This document shows, piece after piece, positions 17,155 through 24,073 of a stretch of 31,034 nt of DNA. Under the pieces are notes generated by a model. That model was not told where the DNA came from. It worked only from the letters and a program-made list of their open reading frames with translations, and searched no databases. Made by a program: the position numbers and the translations under genes. The stretch's first letter is position 1, and each line of letters opens with the position of its first letter. This DNA is from Collinsella sp. AF23-4AC (GTDB lineage Bacteria > Actinomycetota > Coriobacteriia > Coriobacteriales > Coriobacteriaceae): the NCBI RefSeq assembly GCF_003462685.1, contig NZ_QRVE01000020.1, forward strand, positions 1-31,034, in the 5' to 3' direction.

Positions 17155-19014
17155 ATGAACCCGTATACTTCTTCCGGTTCGGTCGCCACGATGACCGCTA
17201 ACGTGTCCGGCAACGATAACCTCAACGACCTGGGCGACGGCCCGCGCCAACCCGGTGATCCCGAGCGCTATCCCGTGGGCGCGGTGACGCGCCGCCTGCT
17301 GGGCTATGTTCGCCCGCACCGTATTTCGTTTACGGCGTCGTTTGTGAGCGCCGCCATCTCGGTGATTCTGCAGCTCTACACGCCCATCCTCATTGGTGAG
17401 GGCATCGACCTGATCGTCGCCACCGGGCAGGTGGACTTCGATGCGCTGCTGCCGCTCGTTACCAAACTCGCGATTGTCGTGATAGGTGCTGCGGCCTTCC
17501 AGTGGCTGCAGGGCTACTGCGTCAACCGCCTGTCCTACGAAACGGTGCGCGACATGCGCGTGGAGGCGAGCGACAAGCTCAGCCGTATGCCGCTCAGCTT
17601 TGTCGACAGCCATGCCCACGGCGACCTTATGAGCCGCGTGGTCAACGACGTCGACCAGGTGGGCGACGGTCTGCTGCAGGGCTTCACGCAGCTCTTCACC
17701 GGTGTTATTACCATTGTGGGCACGCTCGCGTTTATGCTTTCCATCAACCTGACCATGACGCTTGTGGTGGTGCTCGTCACGCCGCTTTCCATTTTTGCAG
17801 CCGGCGCCATTGCCAAGCTTTCCAACAAAAGCTTTACGGCACAGCAGCGTATTCAAGGGCAGCTCGGTGGTCATATCGAGGAGTACGTAGGCGAGCAAAA
17901 GCTTGTCGACGCCTTTGCCTATGGTCCCAACGCCCAGCAGCGCTTCGATGCCCTCAACGCTGAGCTCTACACCGCGGGCGAGCGCGCGCAGTTTATGGGT
18001 TCGCTCTCCAACCCCGGCACGCGCTTTATCAACAACATCATCTATGCCGTGGTCGCTGTGATCGGCTGCGTGGGCGTGATCACGGGCGTGCCTGCGGCGC
18101 TCACGGTGGGCGGCGTGCAGATCTTCCTGTCCTACGCCAACCAGTACACCAAGCCGTTCAACGAGGTCACCAACGTCATTACGCAGATCCAGACGGCGTA
18201 TGCCTCGGCGCGCCGCATGTTCGCGCTGCTCGATGCACGCGAGCAGGAGCCCGATGCGGCGGATGCTGTGGAACTTGCCGCCCCGCAGGGCGAGGTCGCC
18301 TTTGAGCATGTGGACTTTAGCTACGTGCCCGACCGCAAGCTGCTGCAGGATATCTGCATCGAGGCCAAGCCCGGCATGCGCTTTGCCCTGGTCGGCCCCA
18401 CGGGCTGCGGCAAGACGACGCTCATCAACTTGCTGCTGCGGTTTTACGATATCGATGCCGGTCGCATTGCGGTCGATGGCCGTTCCTCGCGTGACTACAC
18501 GCGCGCAAGCCTGCGCCGTGCCTTTGGCATGGTGCTGCAGGACACTTGGCTGTTCGAGGGCACCGTGGCCGAAAACATCGCCTACGGTTGTCCCGATGCT
18601 ACGCGCGAACAAGTTATCGAAGCCGCCAAGCGCGCGCACGCGCACAAGTTTGTCGTGCAGCTGCCCGACGGCTACGATACGGTGGTCGGCGAGGACGGCG
18701 GCACGTTTAGCCAAGGTCAAAAACAGCTGCTGTGCATCGCGCGCGTCATGCTCACCGACCCGGCGATTCTGCTGCTGGACGAGGCAACATCGAGCATCGA
18801 TACCCGCACCGAGCTGCAGGTTCAAGCGGCATTCGACGAGCTCATGGCAGGTCGCACAAGCTTTGTCGTGGCGCACCGCCTGAGCACGATTCGTAACGCC
18901 GACTGCATTCTGGTGATGCGCGACGGCGAGATTATCGAGCGCGGCACGCACGACGAGCTGCTAGCGGCAGGCGGCTTCTACGCCGAACTCTACCGCAGCC
19001 AGTTCGCCCAGTGA
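17155..19014 (+). CDS. ABC exporter half-transporter, catalytic partner
   Basis: 619 residues: a hydrophilic N-terminal tail of about 45, a six-helix membrane domain, then a nucleotide-binding domain with Walker A GPTGCGKTT (414-422) and Walker B ILLLDEATSS with an intact catalytic E543. The signature is FSQGQ (518-522) instead of LSGGQ. In heterodimeric exporters the degenerate site is formed by a poor Walker B from one subunit and an altered signature from the other, which is what these two genes show. The ATG directly abuts the upstream stop codon (TAGATG) and AAGGAGG lies 8 nt before it, so the two are translationally coupled. It ends convergent with the AAA/DUF4143 gene, with no clear terminator between them. 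Confidence 0.93.
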   Translation: MNPYTSSGSVATMTANVSGNDNLNDLGDGPRQPGDPERYPVGAVTRRLLGYVRPHRISFTASFVSAAISVILQLYTPILIGEGIDLIVATGQVDFDALLPLVTKLAIVVIGAAAFQWLQGYCVNRLSYETVRDMRVEASDKLSRMPLSFVDSHAHGDLMSRVVNDVDQVGDGLLQGFTQLFTGVITIVGTLAFMLSINLTMTLVVVLVTPLSIFAAGAIAKLSNKSFTAQQRIQGQLGGHIEEYVGEQKLVDAFAYGPNAQQRFDALNAELYTAGERAQFMGSLSNPGTRFINNIIYAVVAVIGCVGVITGVPAALTVGGVQIFLSYANQYTKPFNEVTNVITQIQTAYASARRMFALLDAREQEPDAADAVELAAPQGEVAFEHVDFSYVPDRKLLQDICIEAKPGMRFALVGPTGCGKTTLINLLLRFYDIDAGRIAVDGRSSRDYTRASLRRAFGMVLQDTWLFEGTVAENIAYGCPDATREQVIEAAKRAHAHKFVVQLPDGYDTVVGEDGGTFSQGQKQLLCIARVMLTDPAILLLDEATSSIDTRTELQVQAAFDELMAGRTSFVVAHRLSTIRNADCILVMRDGEIIERGTHDELLAAGGFYAELYRSQFAQ

Positions 19015-19042
19015 GCAAGCCCGTGGGGCATGTAATGCAGCG

Positions 19043-20308
19043 CTAGGGCGCGAGTGTGTCAACGGGGGCAACGATAATGCCCTCGGGCATTGTATGGGCT
19101 GGCATGCCGAACCCGATGACGATGAGCTTGGCCGCGGGTGGTCTCTCGCCACGCTCGACAAGTTTGCGCTCGAGTCGAAGCAGGTTTGCAGATGCCTCGG
19201 GGATCTGCGGACTTCCGAGTTTTATTTCCACGGCAATCCAAGTTCCATCGCGCCTGTGTATAACGGCATCGACCTCGAGATCGTCGGCGTCATGGTAGTG
19301 GGACACCGATGAGTCATTTGCGGCTGCATAGACCTTAAGGTCGTGCAGGACGAGGGATTCGAAGAGCAGTCCCAGCGTCTTCGGGTCGGATGCCAATGAC
19401 TCCGGATTTGCTCCGAGCAGTGCGACGGCAAGCGAAGGGTCGGCGAGGTGCCTTTTTGCACTTTGCCGCAGCTTTACCGGAGACCTGAGCGCCGGATGCC
19501 AAGCCGGGATATCATCGATGATATTGATTCGTCTCAGAGCATCCATGTATCTGGAGACCGAATTCTTCGAAACGCCGGTACCGATATCTTTGTCGATGGA
19601 CTTCGATCCGGCAAGCGTCGACTCATTTCGCGCAAGCGATGTCAAAAGGGACCTGACCTTGACCGGATCACGCTTAACGCCGTCAGTTCTAGAAACATCC
19701 GATTCGCATACGCCATCAACATAAGCAGCGGCAATCCGCATGGCATTTTCAGTTGTTTTCCCCATCGCTTGAGGCCAACCGCCACGACACAGCAAATCGG
19801 CGATACCGGAGATGCCGGCAATCGATCCGACTGCCCGCTTAGCAGGATGACCTGAAAGCAGCGCTCCGATAGTGACTAAGCCAGAAGAAACGCCAAGCTC
19901 GAACAGCGTCATGGTATCCATCCGCAACCTTGCTATTCGTCCAACGCCACTATGCATCGGCTGCTTCGAATCTCGCGGCGTTGCTGATCCCGTAAGAATA
20001 AACTGTCCGGATTCTCCCTGTCTTGCGTCACACTCGAAACGTACGGCATCCCACAGCTTTGGCTCTTCCTGCCATTCATCGATGAGCCTAGGAGAGGGCC
20101 CTGCTATTGCCTGTGCTGGATCGATCTGAGCCAGCTGGAGGGCGGCAAAATTACCAGTTGGATCGGAAAGAGACAAGGATGATCTAGCAAAACGTTTTGC
20201 CGTAGTGGTCTTTCCGCACCACTTTGGGCCTTGAATGAGAACCGCACCGAAGATATCGAGATTATGCCTGATTACCTTATCGATGCATCTGTCTACATAT
20301 CTATCCAT
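19043..20308 (-). CDS. AAA ATPase with DUF4143 domain
   Basis: 421 residues from ATG 20308, which has AAGGAGG 4 nt upstream. The N-terminal ATPase has Walker A GPKWCGKTT (27-35), Walker B LIDE (75-78) and a sensor-like FILTGSA (103-109). The C-terminal DUF4143 region ends in a PD-(D/E)xK-like core, EVDAVI ... WIAVEIKLG. Proteins of this type are common, frequently transferred accessory genes. Their function is poorly known; DNA or nucleotide handling and toxin-like roles have been suggested. The gene stands alone with four 23-bp direct repeats upstream. The frame extends 15 residues further upstream, but without a ribosome binding site. Confidence 0.88.
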   Translation of the reverse strand: MDRYVDRCIDKVIRHNLDIFGAVLIQGPKWCGKTTTAKRFARSSLSLSDPTGNFAALQLAQIDPAQAIAGPSPRLIDEWQEEPKLWDAVRFECDARQGESGQFILTGSATPRDSKQPMHSGVGRIARLRMDTMTLFELGVSSGLVTIGALLSGHPAKRAVGSIAGISGIADLLCRGGWPQAMGKTTENAMRIAAAYVDGVCESDVSRTDGVKRDPVKVRSLLTSLARNESTLAGSKSIDKDIGTGVSKNSVSRYMDALRRINIIDDIPAWHPALRSPVKLRQSAKRHLADPSLAVALLGANPESLASDPKTLGLLFESLVLHDLKVYAAANDSSVSHYHDADDLEVDAVIHRRDGTWIAVEIKLGSPQIPEASANLLRLERKLVERGERPPAAKLIVIGFGMPAHTMPEGIIVAPVDTLAP

Positions 20309-20356
20309 ACTGCCTCCTTCTTTAATTACTTTGATTATGTATTCTACCAGCAACGT

Positions 20357-20448
20357 GGTGACGATTAACGATAATTTGAGGTGATGATTAACGGAGAATT
20401 ATGGTGACGATTGATGGCATATTATGGTGACGATTGTCATTGATTCGG
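20357..20448. repeat. Four direct repeats with a 23-bp period upstream of the DUF4143 gene
   Basis: The motif GGTGAYGATT begins at 20357, 20380, 20403 and 20426, exactly 23 bp apart; the rest of each unit is AT-rich and less conserved. The repeats start 49 bp upstream of the DUF4143 start codon. Spacing of about two helical turns puts all copies on one face of the DNA, as in operator or iteron arrays. 23 is not a multiple of three, so this is not a coding repeat. Confidence 0.75.
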
Positions 20449-20550
20449 GGGCAGGGCCGCTTGACTGTCCCAAATTTTAAAAAGTATGGGGCTTGCGCTG
20501 TGGGCTTTTGTCCAAAAATGTCGTCTGCGTCGCCAATCGACAGACGGTGG

Positions 20551-20578
20551 TTTACATCTGTCACGTTAGTACTAAGAT
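20551..20578 (+). promoter_or_regulatory. Candidate promoter of the flavodoxin-like gene
   Basis: TTTACA (20551-20556) and TAAGAT (20573-20578) with a 16-nt spacer. A small dyad (CGTCT ... AGACG around 20522-20546, with an inner GTCG/CGAC) lies just upstream and could be a regulator site. Confidence 0.5.
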
Positions 20579-20637
20579 ATTCATCTAATAAATTGCATTA
20601 GTGGCTTTAGTTTTGGGGGAAACGAGGCAACGTGACT

Positions 20638-21189
20638 ATGACGTGCTCTTTGGTGGTTAACAGCAAGAGCGGTAATACCAGGATGGTTTCGGGCGCGATC
20701 AAGCGCGCTCTGCAGGCTGCGGGCGTTGAGTTTGTCCACGCCGCGGCGTTGAGCGACGATGCGGATGCAGATCAGGTTGCGCTCGAGGCGCAGGGCGCCT
20801 GCGCGGCCGACACGGTGCTCGTTGGCTTTTGGTGCGACAAGGGCGCGTGCACGCCTTCGGTTGCCGCGCTGCTCTCCGCTCTGCACGGCAAGCGCGTTTT
20901 CCTGTTTGGCACCTGCGGCTTTGGGGCTGACCAGAGCTATTACCAGCAGATTATTGATCGCGTAACTTCCAATTTGGCTGGGGATGCCGAGCTTGCGGGC
21001 TGGGCGATGTGCCAGGGCAAGATGGGTCCTGCCGTAAAGCAGCGCTATGAGGCAATGCTCGAGCAAGATCCCGACAATGCCCGCTTTAAGATGCTGCTCG
21101 ATAACTGGGTCGCCGCGAAGGATCACCCCACCAAGGAAGATCTGGACAACATGGCCGCAGCTGCAAAGAAAGCCGTGCTAGGCGAGTAG
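20638..21189 (+). CDS. Flavodoxin-like protein
   Basis: About 183 residues. The N-terminus TCSLVVNSKSGNTRMVSGAI is a beta strand followed by the FMN phosphate-binding loop (SKSGNT) typical of flavodoxins. Further strands end in VLVGFWCDKGACTP and KRVFLFGTCGFGA, where isoalloxazine-binding loops are expected. The two cysteine-containing loops (WCDKGAC, GTCGFG) are seen in a subgroup of short flavodoxin-family proteins. The role is probably electron transfer with FMN; the partner is not encoded nearby. A GTG at 20632 is an alternative start; ATG 20638 is preferred because GAGG lies 10 nt upstream. It is monocistronic, with its own promoter and terminator. Some gut bacterial relatives accompany bilirubin reductase (BilS), but nothing here supports that role. 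Confidence 0.8.
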   Translation: MTCSLVVNSKSGNTRMVSGAIKRALQAAGVEFVHAAALSDDADADQVALEAQGACAADTVLVGFWCDKGACTPSVAALLSALHGKRVFLFGTCGFGADQSYYQQIIDRVTSNLAGDAELAGWAMCQGKMGPAVKQRYEAMLEQDPDNARFKMLLDNWVAAKDHPTKEDLDNMAAAAKKAVLGE

Positions 21190-21232
21190 CTTCGCCGTTC
21201 GCGGTCCTTCGTGCAAAACAATACAAATGTGA

Positions 21233-21259
21233 AAGCCTCGAAATTCTCGGGGCTTTTTT
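21233..21259 (+). terminator. Terminator after the flavodoxin-like gene
   Basis: An 8-bp stem AAGCCTCG / CGGGGCTT (one G-U pair) with a 7-nt loop is followed by a run of six Ts. Confidence 0.85.
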
Positions 21260-21334
21260 CGTGACACGAGGGCGCCCCTTTATTGATGGAAGGCCTAATA
21301 AGCTGATTGTTCTATGCCCGGATGTGTGCGGAGT

Positions 21335-21582
21335 GGGATGGGATTTCCGGATGGGTGGGGTTTCGGAAAATGCGTCCCGGAATTTGCCTTTGGAATGGGA
21401 TGCGGTTTCCCGTTGAGGGGCTCTGTGGAAACCGCATCCCAGTATTCGGCCGAGAAATGGGATGCGGTTTCCGGTTGAGCGCCTTGGCGGAAAGTACGAC
21501 CCGGAATTTGTAGTCGGAGTGGGATGTGGTTTCCCAACGGGGGCACAAGCGGAAGCCGTATCCCACTCCGGACGTGAATTCT
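21335..21582. repeat. Array of four 44-nt hairpins with 18-nt spacers (62-bp period)
   Basis: Units lie at 21335-21378, 21397-21440, 21459-21502 and 21521-21564, each followed by an 18-nt spacer; a decayed fifth unit begins at 21583. Each unit opens with GGGATGcGGTTTCC and closes with the near reverse complement, so each folds into a hairpin of up to 14 bp; the second unit is perfect. The spacers are also related (GGAATTTG...CGGAGT, the last one inverted). The period of 62 is not a multiple of three, which argues against a coding repeat although open frames cross it on both strands. Confidence 0.9.
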
Positions 21583-21692
21583 GGGACACGGTTCTCAGAG
21601 GATTATGGGCTGCGAACTACATGGGGCTGTCATGAAACTCCGGTAAAAGGGGGTCGGAAATAAATGACACTTCCAGCAGTTTGTTTTAATGT

Positions 21693-21713
21693 GGGGGGGG
21701 GGGGGGGGGGGGG
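21693..21713. repeat. G21 homopolymer upstream of the SipW locus
   Basis: Twenty-one consecutive Gs in an otherwise AT-rich intergenic region, about 300 bp before the signal peptidase gene. A possible -35 (TTGTTT, 21681-21686) lies before it and a possible -10 (TACCAT, 21714-21719) directly after it. The present spacing is 27 nt; about 11 Gs would give 17 nt. The length in the assembly may be uncertain, as such tracts are hard to sequence and may vary within a culture. Confidence 0.9.
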
Positions 21714-21856
21714 TACCATTATTTTACTTTCACAAAAAATCGATCCCTCTATGGGGAAGTTGCGTGGGGGGTTAGTCACAGATATTGGATAAAACAGACT
21801 AATTTGGGGATAAATGACCACTTACGCCAAAATAAGTAGCATTCAGCGACAAAACA

Positions 21857-21885
21857 TTGAAATAAGTGTAGCAAATCGCTATGTT
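21857..21885 (+). promoter_or_regulatory. Candidate promoter of the SipW locus
   Basis: TTGAAA (21857-21862) and TATGTT (21880-21885) with a 17-nt spacer. This would begin a transcript about 120 nt upstream of sipW. It lies about 145 bp downstream of the G tract, so it might act independently of it. Confidence 0.45.
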
Positions 21886-22011
21886 TTTATTACGAAAAGA
21901 TTCCAAATTGGCTTATTTCGGACTCACTTTTCAAGCGCCTTGCGGTTCCTGTTGAAACTTGCTGACCTTTGGATGGGTCGAATAAGGCCTCAAGGGGGAT
22001 GAATTATCACT

Positions 22012-22569
22012 TTGACGGCGCGTAGACTCAAACGATTTATTGCACTTTTGAGTAGCTTGGCGTTCGCGCTTGTCATAGCCCTTGCCGTCGTTTCTTTTGT
22101 TCCTCGCGCATTTGGATACACGCCCTTTGCTGTGCTTTCGGGCTCTATGGAACCCGAGCTTCCCGTTGGTTCCATGGTGTTTGTTCACCAGATTGAGCCG
22201 GCGGATATTGCCGTGGGCGACAATGCAACCTTTTATCGATCGGACGGTGCCGTGGTGACGCACCAGGTGTACGAGATCGATCCTGTGGCACAGATGATCG
22301 GCACGCAGGGAATTGCGAACAAAAATGCAGACGGAAGCATCATGCACGATGCCGAGCAGACGCCTTTTTCGAGTGTTATCGGCACTGTTTCTTTTTGTGT
22401 CCCTTACCTGGGCTTCGTCAACGCATATTGCACGACGATGCCCGGTTTGCTTGTTGTGGTGGCCGTTCTGGCGCTGCTGATCGCGGCGTCGATAGTGCTC
22501 GATCGGATGGTTCCCGACGAGCCTGCGGGCAAGCATACCCGCGTGCATGCGAGGGAGCGGCGTTCATAG
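22012..22569 (+). CDS. sipW: SipW-type (ER-type) signal peptidase I
   Basis: 185 residues. An N-terminal membrane helix (about 9-30) precedes the catalytic box VLSGSMEPELPVGS, with nucleophile S45. The second catalytic motif is VVTHQ with H84, where ordinary bacterial signal peptidases have a lysine; this Ser-His dyad defines the SipW/ER subgroup. A third box has GxAN...D (100-107). A C-terminal helix (about 144-163) follows. In Bacillus SipW matures TasA and TapA of the biofilm matrix. Three small proteins downstream have the matching kind of N-terminus. The start is TTG 22012, with AAGGGGG 13 nt upstream. A stop codon lies 12 nt upstream in frame and no ATG or GTG start is available in between, so initiation may be weak. 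First gene of the fibre-like locus. Confidence 0.88.
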   Translation: MTARRLKRFIALLSSLAFALVIALAVVSFVPRAFGYTPFAVLSGSMEPELPVGSMVFVHQIEPADIAVGDNATFYRSDGAVVTHQVYEIDPVAQMIGTQGIANKNADGSIMHDAEQTPFSSVIGTVSFCVPYLGFVNAYCTTMPGLLVVVAVLALLIAASIVLDRMVPDEPAGKHTRVHARERRS

Positions 22570-22639
22570 CGGCAGGGAAAAGCGTCGGCGGCGGTAGGGG
22601 CCGTTGCCGGGGAAAACGATTCTCGAAAGGAAGAGAACG

Positions 22640-23329
22640 ATGGAAAACAAGAAGAAAAAGCGCTACGGCATCATTGCCGCCCTGCTGCTGTTGGTGCTGG
22701 CCGCCGGCGTTGGCACCTATGCATGGCTGACGGCACAGTCGAGCCTGACCAACAACTTTACTACTGCAGGCATTAACAAGCCGACTACTGAACCCGATAA
22801 CCCGAATAAGCCGCTTCCGGATGATAATGCTAAGGTCAACGGCAACCTGACCGAGACCAAATGGGTTGCTGACTCCAAGCTCGCTCCCGGCGTGACTGTT
22901 TCCAAGAATCCCAATGTGGGTATTGGTAAGGGGTCCGAGAACGCTTATGTGTACGCTTTCGTGAAGAACGAGACGGCGTCTGATACGGCCGTTGATTCCC
23001 ATAAGACTTACTTCACCATTAATCAAGGCTGGAAAGCCGTTCAGGCAGATACCGTTACGGGAGAGCCGACTCATTATCTCGGTGGCCTTTTCGTTTATGT
23101 TGGCGATGGGACCGAGGCAACTCCGCTTATTGCCAGCAAGACTGAGGATAAGTGGACTGGCGAGCTGTTCAGCCAGGTGACTACGCCCAAGGAGACCGAG
23201 CAAAAGGATTTCGCCAATCCTGCGACGATGGAAGTCAACTGCTTCATTTACGCAGCAGACAACACAACTGAGGGTTCGTCTGCGTCTGCTTTGACTGCTG
23301 CCAGGACTTGGGCTAACGGCCTGCAGTAA
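22640..23329 (+). CDS. SipW-dependent TasA/camelysin-like secreted subunit (probable major subunit)
   Basis: 229 residues from ATG 22640 (AAGGAAGAG just upstream). The N-terminus is lysine-rich, then hydrophobic, ending GVGTYAWLTAQSSLTNNFTT: the GTxAW plus N-x-F pattern of SipW substrates. The mature part is beta-rich. ADSKLAPGVTVSKNPNVGIG followed by ENAYVYAFVKNE resembles the TasA/CalY pattern, in which a PGD/PGV turn precedes a strand and the next strand carries YV.V.V.N. There is no sorting signal, so it would be released or assembled into a polymer. It lies directly after sipW, with 70 bp and no terminator between them, and is followed by a strong hairpin. That is the arrangement expected for an abundant structural subunit with reduced read-through. 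TasA-like is a family-level inference; fibre formation is not shown by sequence. Confidence 0.75.
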   Translation: MENKKKKRYGIIAALLLLVLAAGVGTYAWLTAQSSLTNNFTTAGINKPTTEPDNPNKPLPDDNAKVNGNLTETKWVADSKLAPGVTVSKNPNVGIGKGSENAYVYAFVKNETASDTAVDSHKTYFTINQGWKAVQADTVTGEPTHYLGGLFVYVGDGTEATPLIASKTEDKWTGELFSQVTTPKETEQKDFANPATMEVNCFIYAADNTTEGSSASALTAARTWANGLQ

Positions 23330-23342
23330 TCCCATCCCCTCC

Positions 23343-23398
23343 ACCGAGATCCCGACCCGCTCCCCATCCCCATTTTCGGGTCGGGATCTCGGTCCCCT
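23343..23398 (+). terminator. Strong hairpin after the first subunit gene (probable attenuating terminator)
   Basis: A perfect 17-bp stem (23343-23359 with 23377-23393), 17-nt loop, then CCCCTTTTT. It sits inside an apparent operon; no new promoter is obvious in the 25 bp before the next gene, so partial read-through is likely. Confidence 0.9.
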
Positions 23399-23422
23399 TT
23401 TTATCGACGACTGGCGAACGTA

Positions 23423-24070
23423 ATGCTCAACAATCTTTCCGACAATCAGAAACGCACCTTGGCGCTTGCTGCGATGGCGCTGTTGGCCCTGGCGTGCCTG
23501 TGCGGCACGCTGGCTTTTACCGTTGATATGGTTCCGGCGAACAACGTTCTATCGTTTGGCAGCGTGAAGGTACGAGTCTGTGAATACACCCTCAACGAGC
23601 ATGGCGAGGAGATTCCGTTTGAGCCCAACGAGCACGGGGACTATCCCGACACCAAAGCCGGGGGCTCTGACATCAGCCGCATTGTGCGCGTGGAGAACGT
23701 CGGCGCGCAGCCTGAGTACGTTCGCGCGCGCCTGCGCATGACGTCGGTGGCGCCCGACGGTTCGAGCGCGGATGCTTCGGGCAACGTTGCCTTTAACGTG
23801 AACGCGGGCGAGGGGTCCCCGTGGATCGACGGCGGCGATGGGTGGTACTACTACCGTGGATTGGCCGGGCGTGGCGGCACGCTCGACCCCGGCGCCATGA
23901 CGGAAAGCCTCATGGACTCGCTGCGCTTTGTGGGCGACTACCACGATGCCGCGCGCGGCGGCTCATTCAGGCTCGATATCGATGTTCAGGCCGTGCAGGC
24001 CAAAAACCAGCAGGAAAGCGATACCGTCCTCGACGTACTCGACGTCGTGGGTTGGCCGGAGGCGAACTAG
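23423..24070 (+). CDS. SipW-dependent TasA-like minor subunit
   Basis: 215 residues. The N-terminal hydrophobic stretch ends CLCGTLAFTVDMVPANNVLS followed by FGSVKV, the same GTxAF ... N-x-L-x-x-G pattern as its neighbours. The mature region contains ISRIVRVENVGAQPEYVRAR, the strand-N-x-G-strand motif of TasA/CalY-like folds, and a WYYY-type strand (about 140-146) also seen in the protein at 29562-30131 (FYYW). No sorting signal is present. The ATG has no good ribosome binding site (ACTGGCGAACGTA before it) and lies behind a strong terminator, so the protein should be made in smaller amounts than the first subunit. It could be a tip, initiator or adaptor; this is inference. Confidence 0.72.
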   Translation: MLNNLSDNQKRTLALAAMALLALACLCGTLAFTVDMVPANNVLSFGSVKVRVCEYTLNEHGEEIPFEPNEHGDYPDTKAGGSDISRIVRVENVGAQPEYVRARLRMTSVAPDGSSADASGNVAFNVNAGEGSPWIDGGDGWYYYRGLAGRGGTLDPGAMTESLMDSLRFVGDYHDAARGGSFRLDIDVQAVQAKNQQESDTVLDVLDVVGWPEAN

Positions 24071-24073
24071 CCC

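Larger units (their letters stand above)
21627..22011. other. AT-rich leader of the SipW locus with direct repeats
   Basis: There is no gene here. Composition turns strikingly AT-rich after the G tract. A direct repeat ATAAATGAC(C)ACTT occurs at 21660 and 21810, 150 bp apart on either side of the G tract. A second related pair, AAATAAGTAGC and AAATAAGTGTAGC, lies near 21834 and 21860, next to the candidate promoter. The long untranslated leader (over 100 nt) leaves room for regulation. Confidence 0.6.

Noticed and set aside
19043..20308. AAA/DUF4143 gene as part of a defence island
   Set aside because: No restriction, toxin-antitoxin or other defence gene adjoins it; a solitary accessory gene is all that can be supported.
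20638..21189. Assignment of the flavodoxin-like protein as BilS of a bilirubin reductase system
   Set aside because: No bilirubin reductase (BilR) gene is nearby, and the resemblance is only at the level of short flavodoxins.
21335..21582. Hairpin array as a CRISPR
   Set aside because: Repeats are diverged palindromes of 44 nt, spacers are only 18 nt and similar to each other, and no cas genes are present.
21086..21821. Several open frames on both strands across the hairpin array and G tract
   Set aside because: They simply read through the 62-bp repeats, whose period is not a multiple of three, have no ribosome binding sites and encode no recognisable domain.
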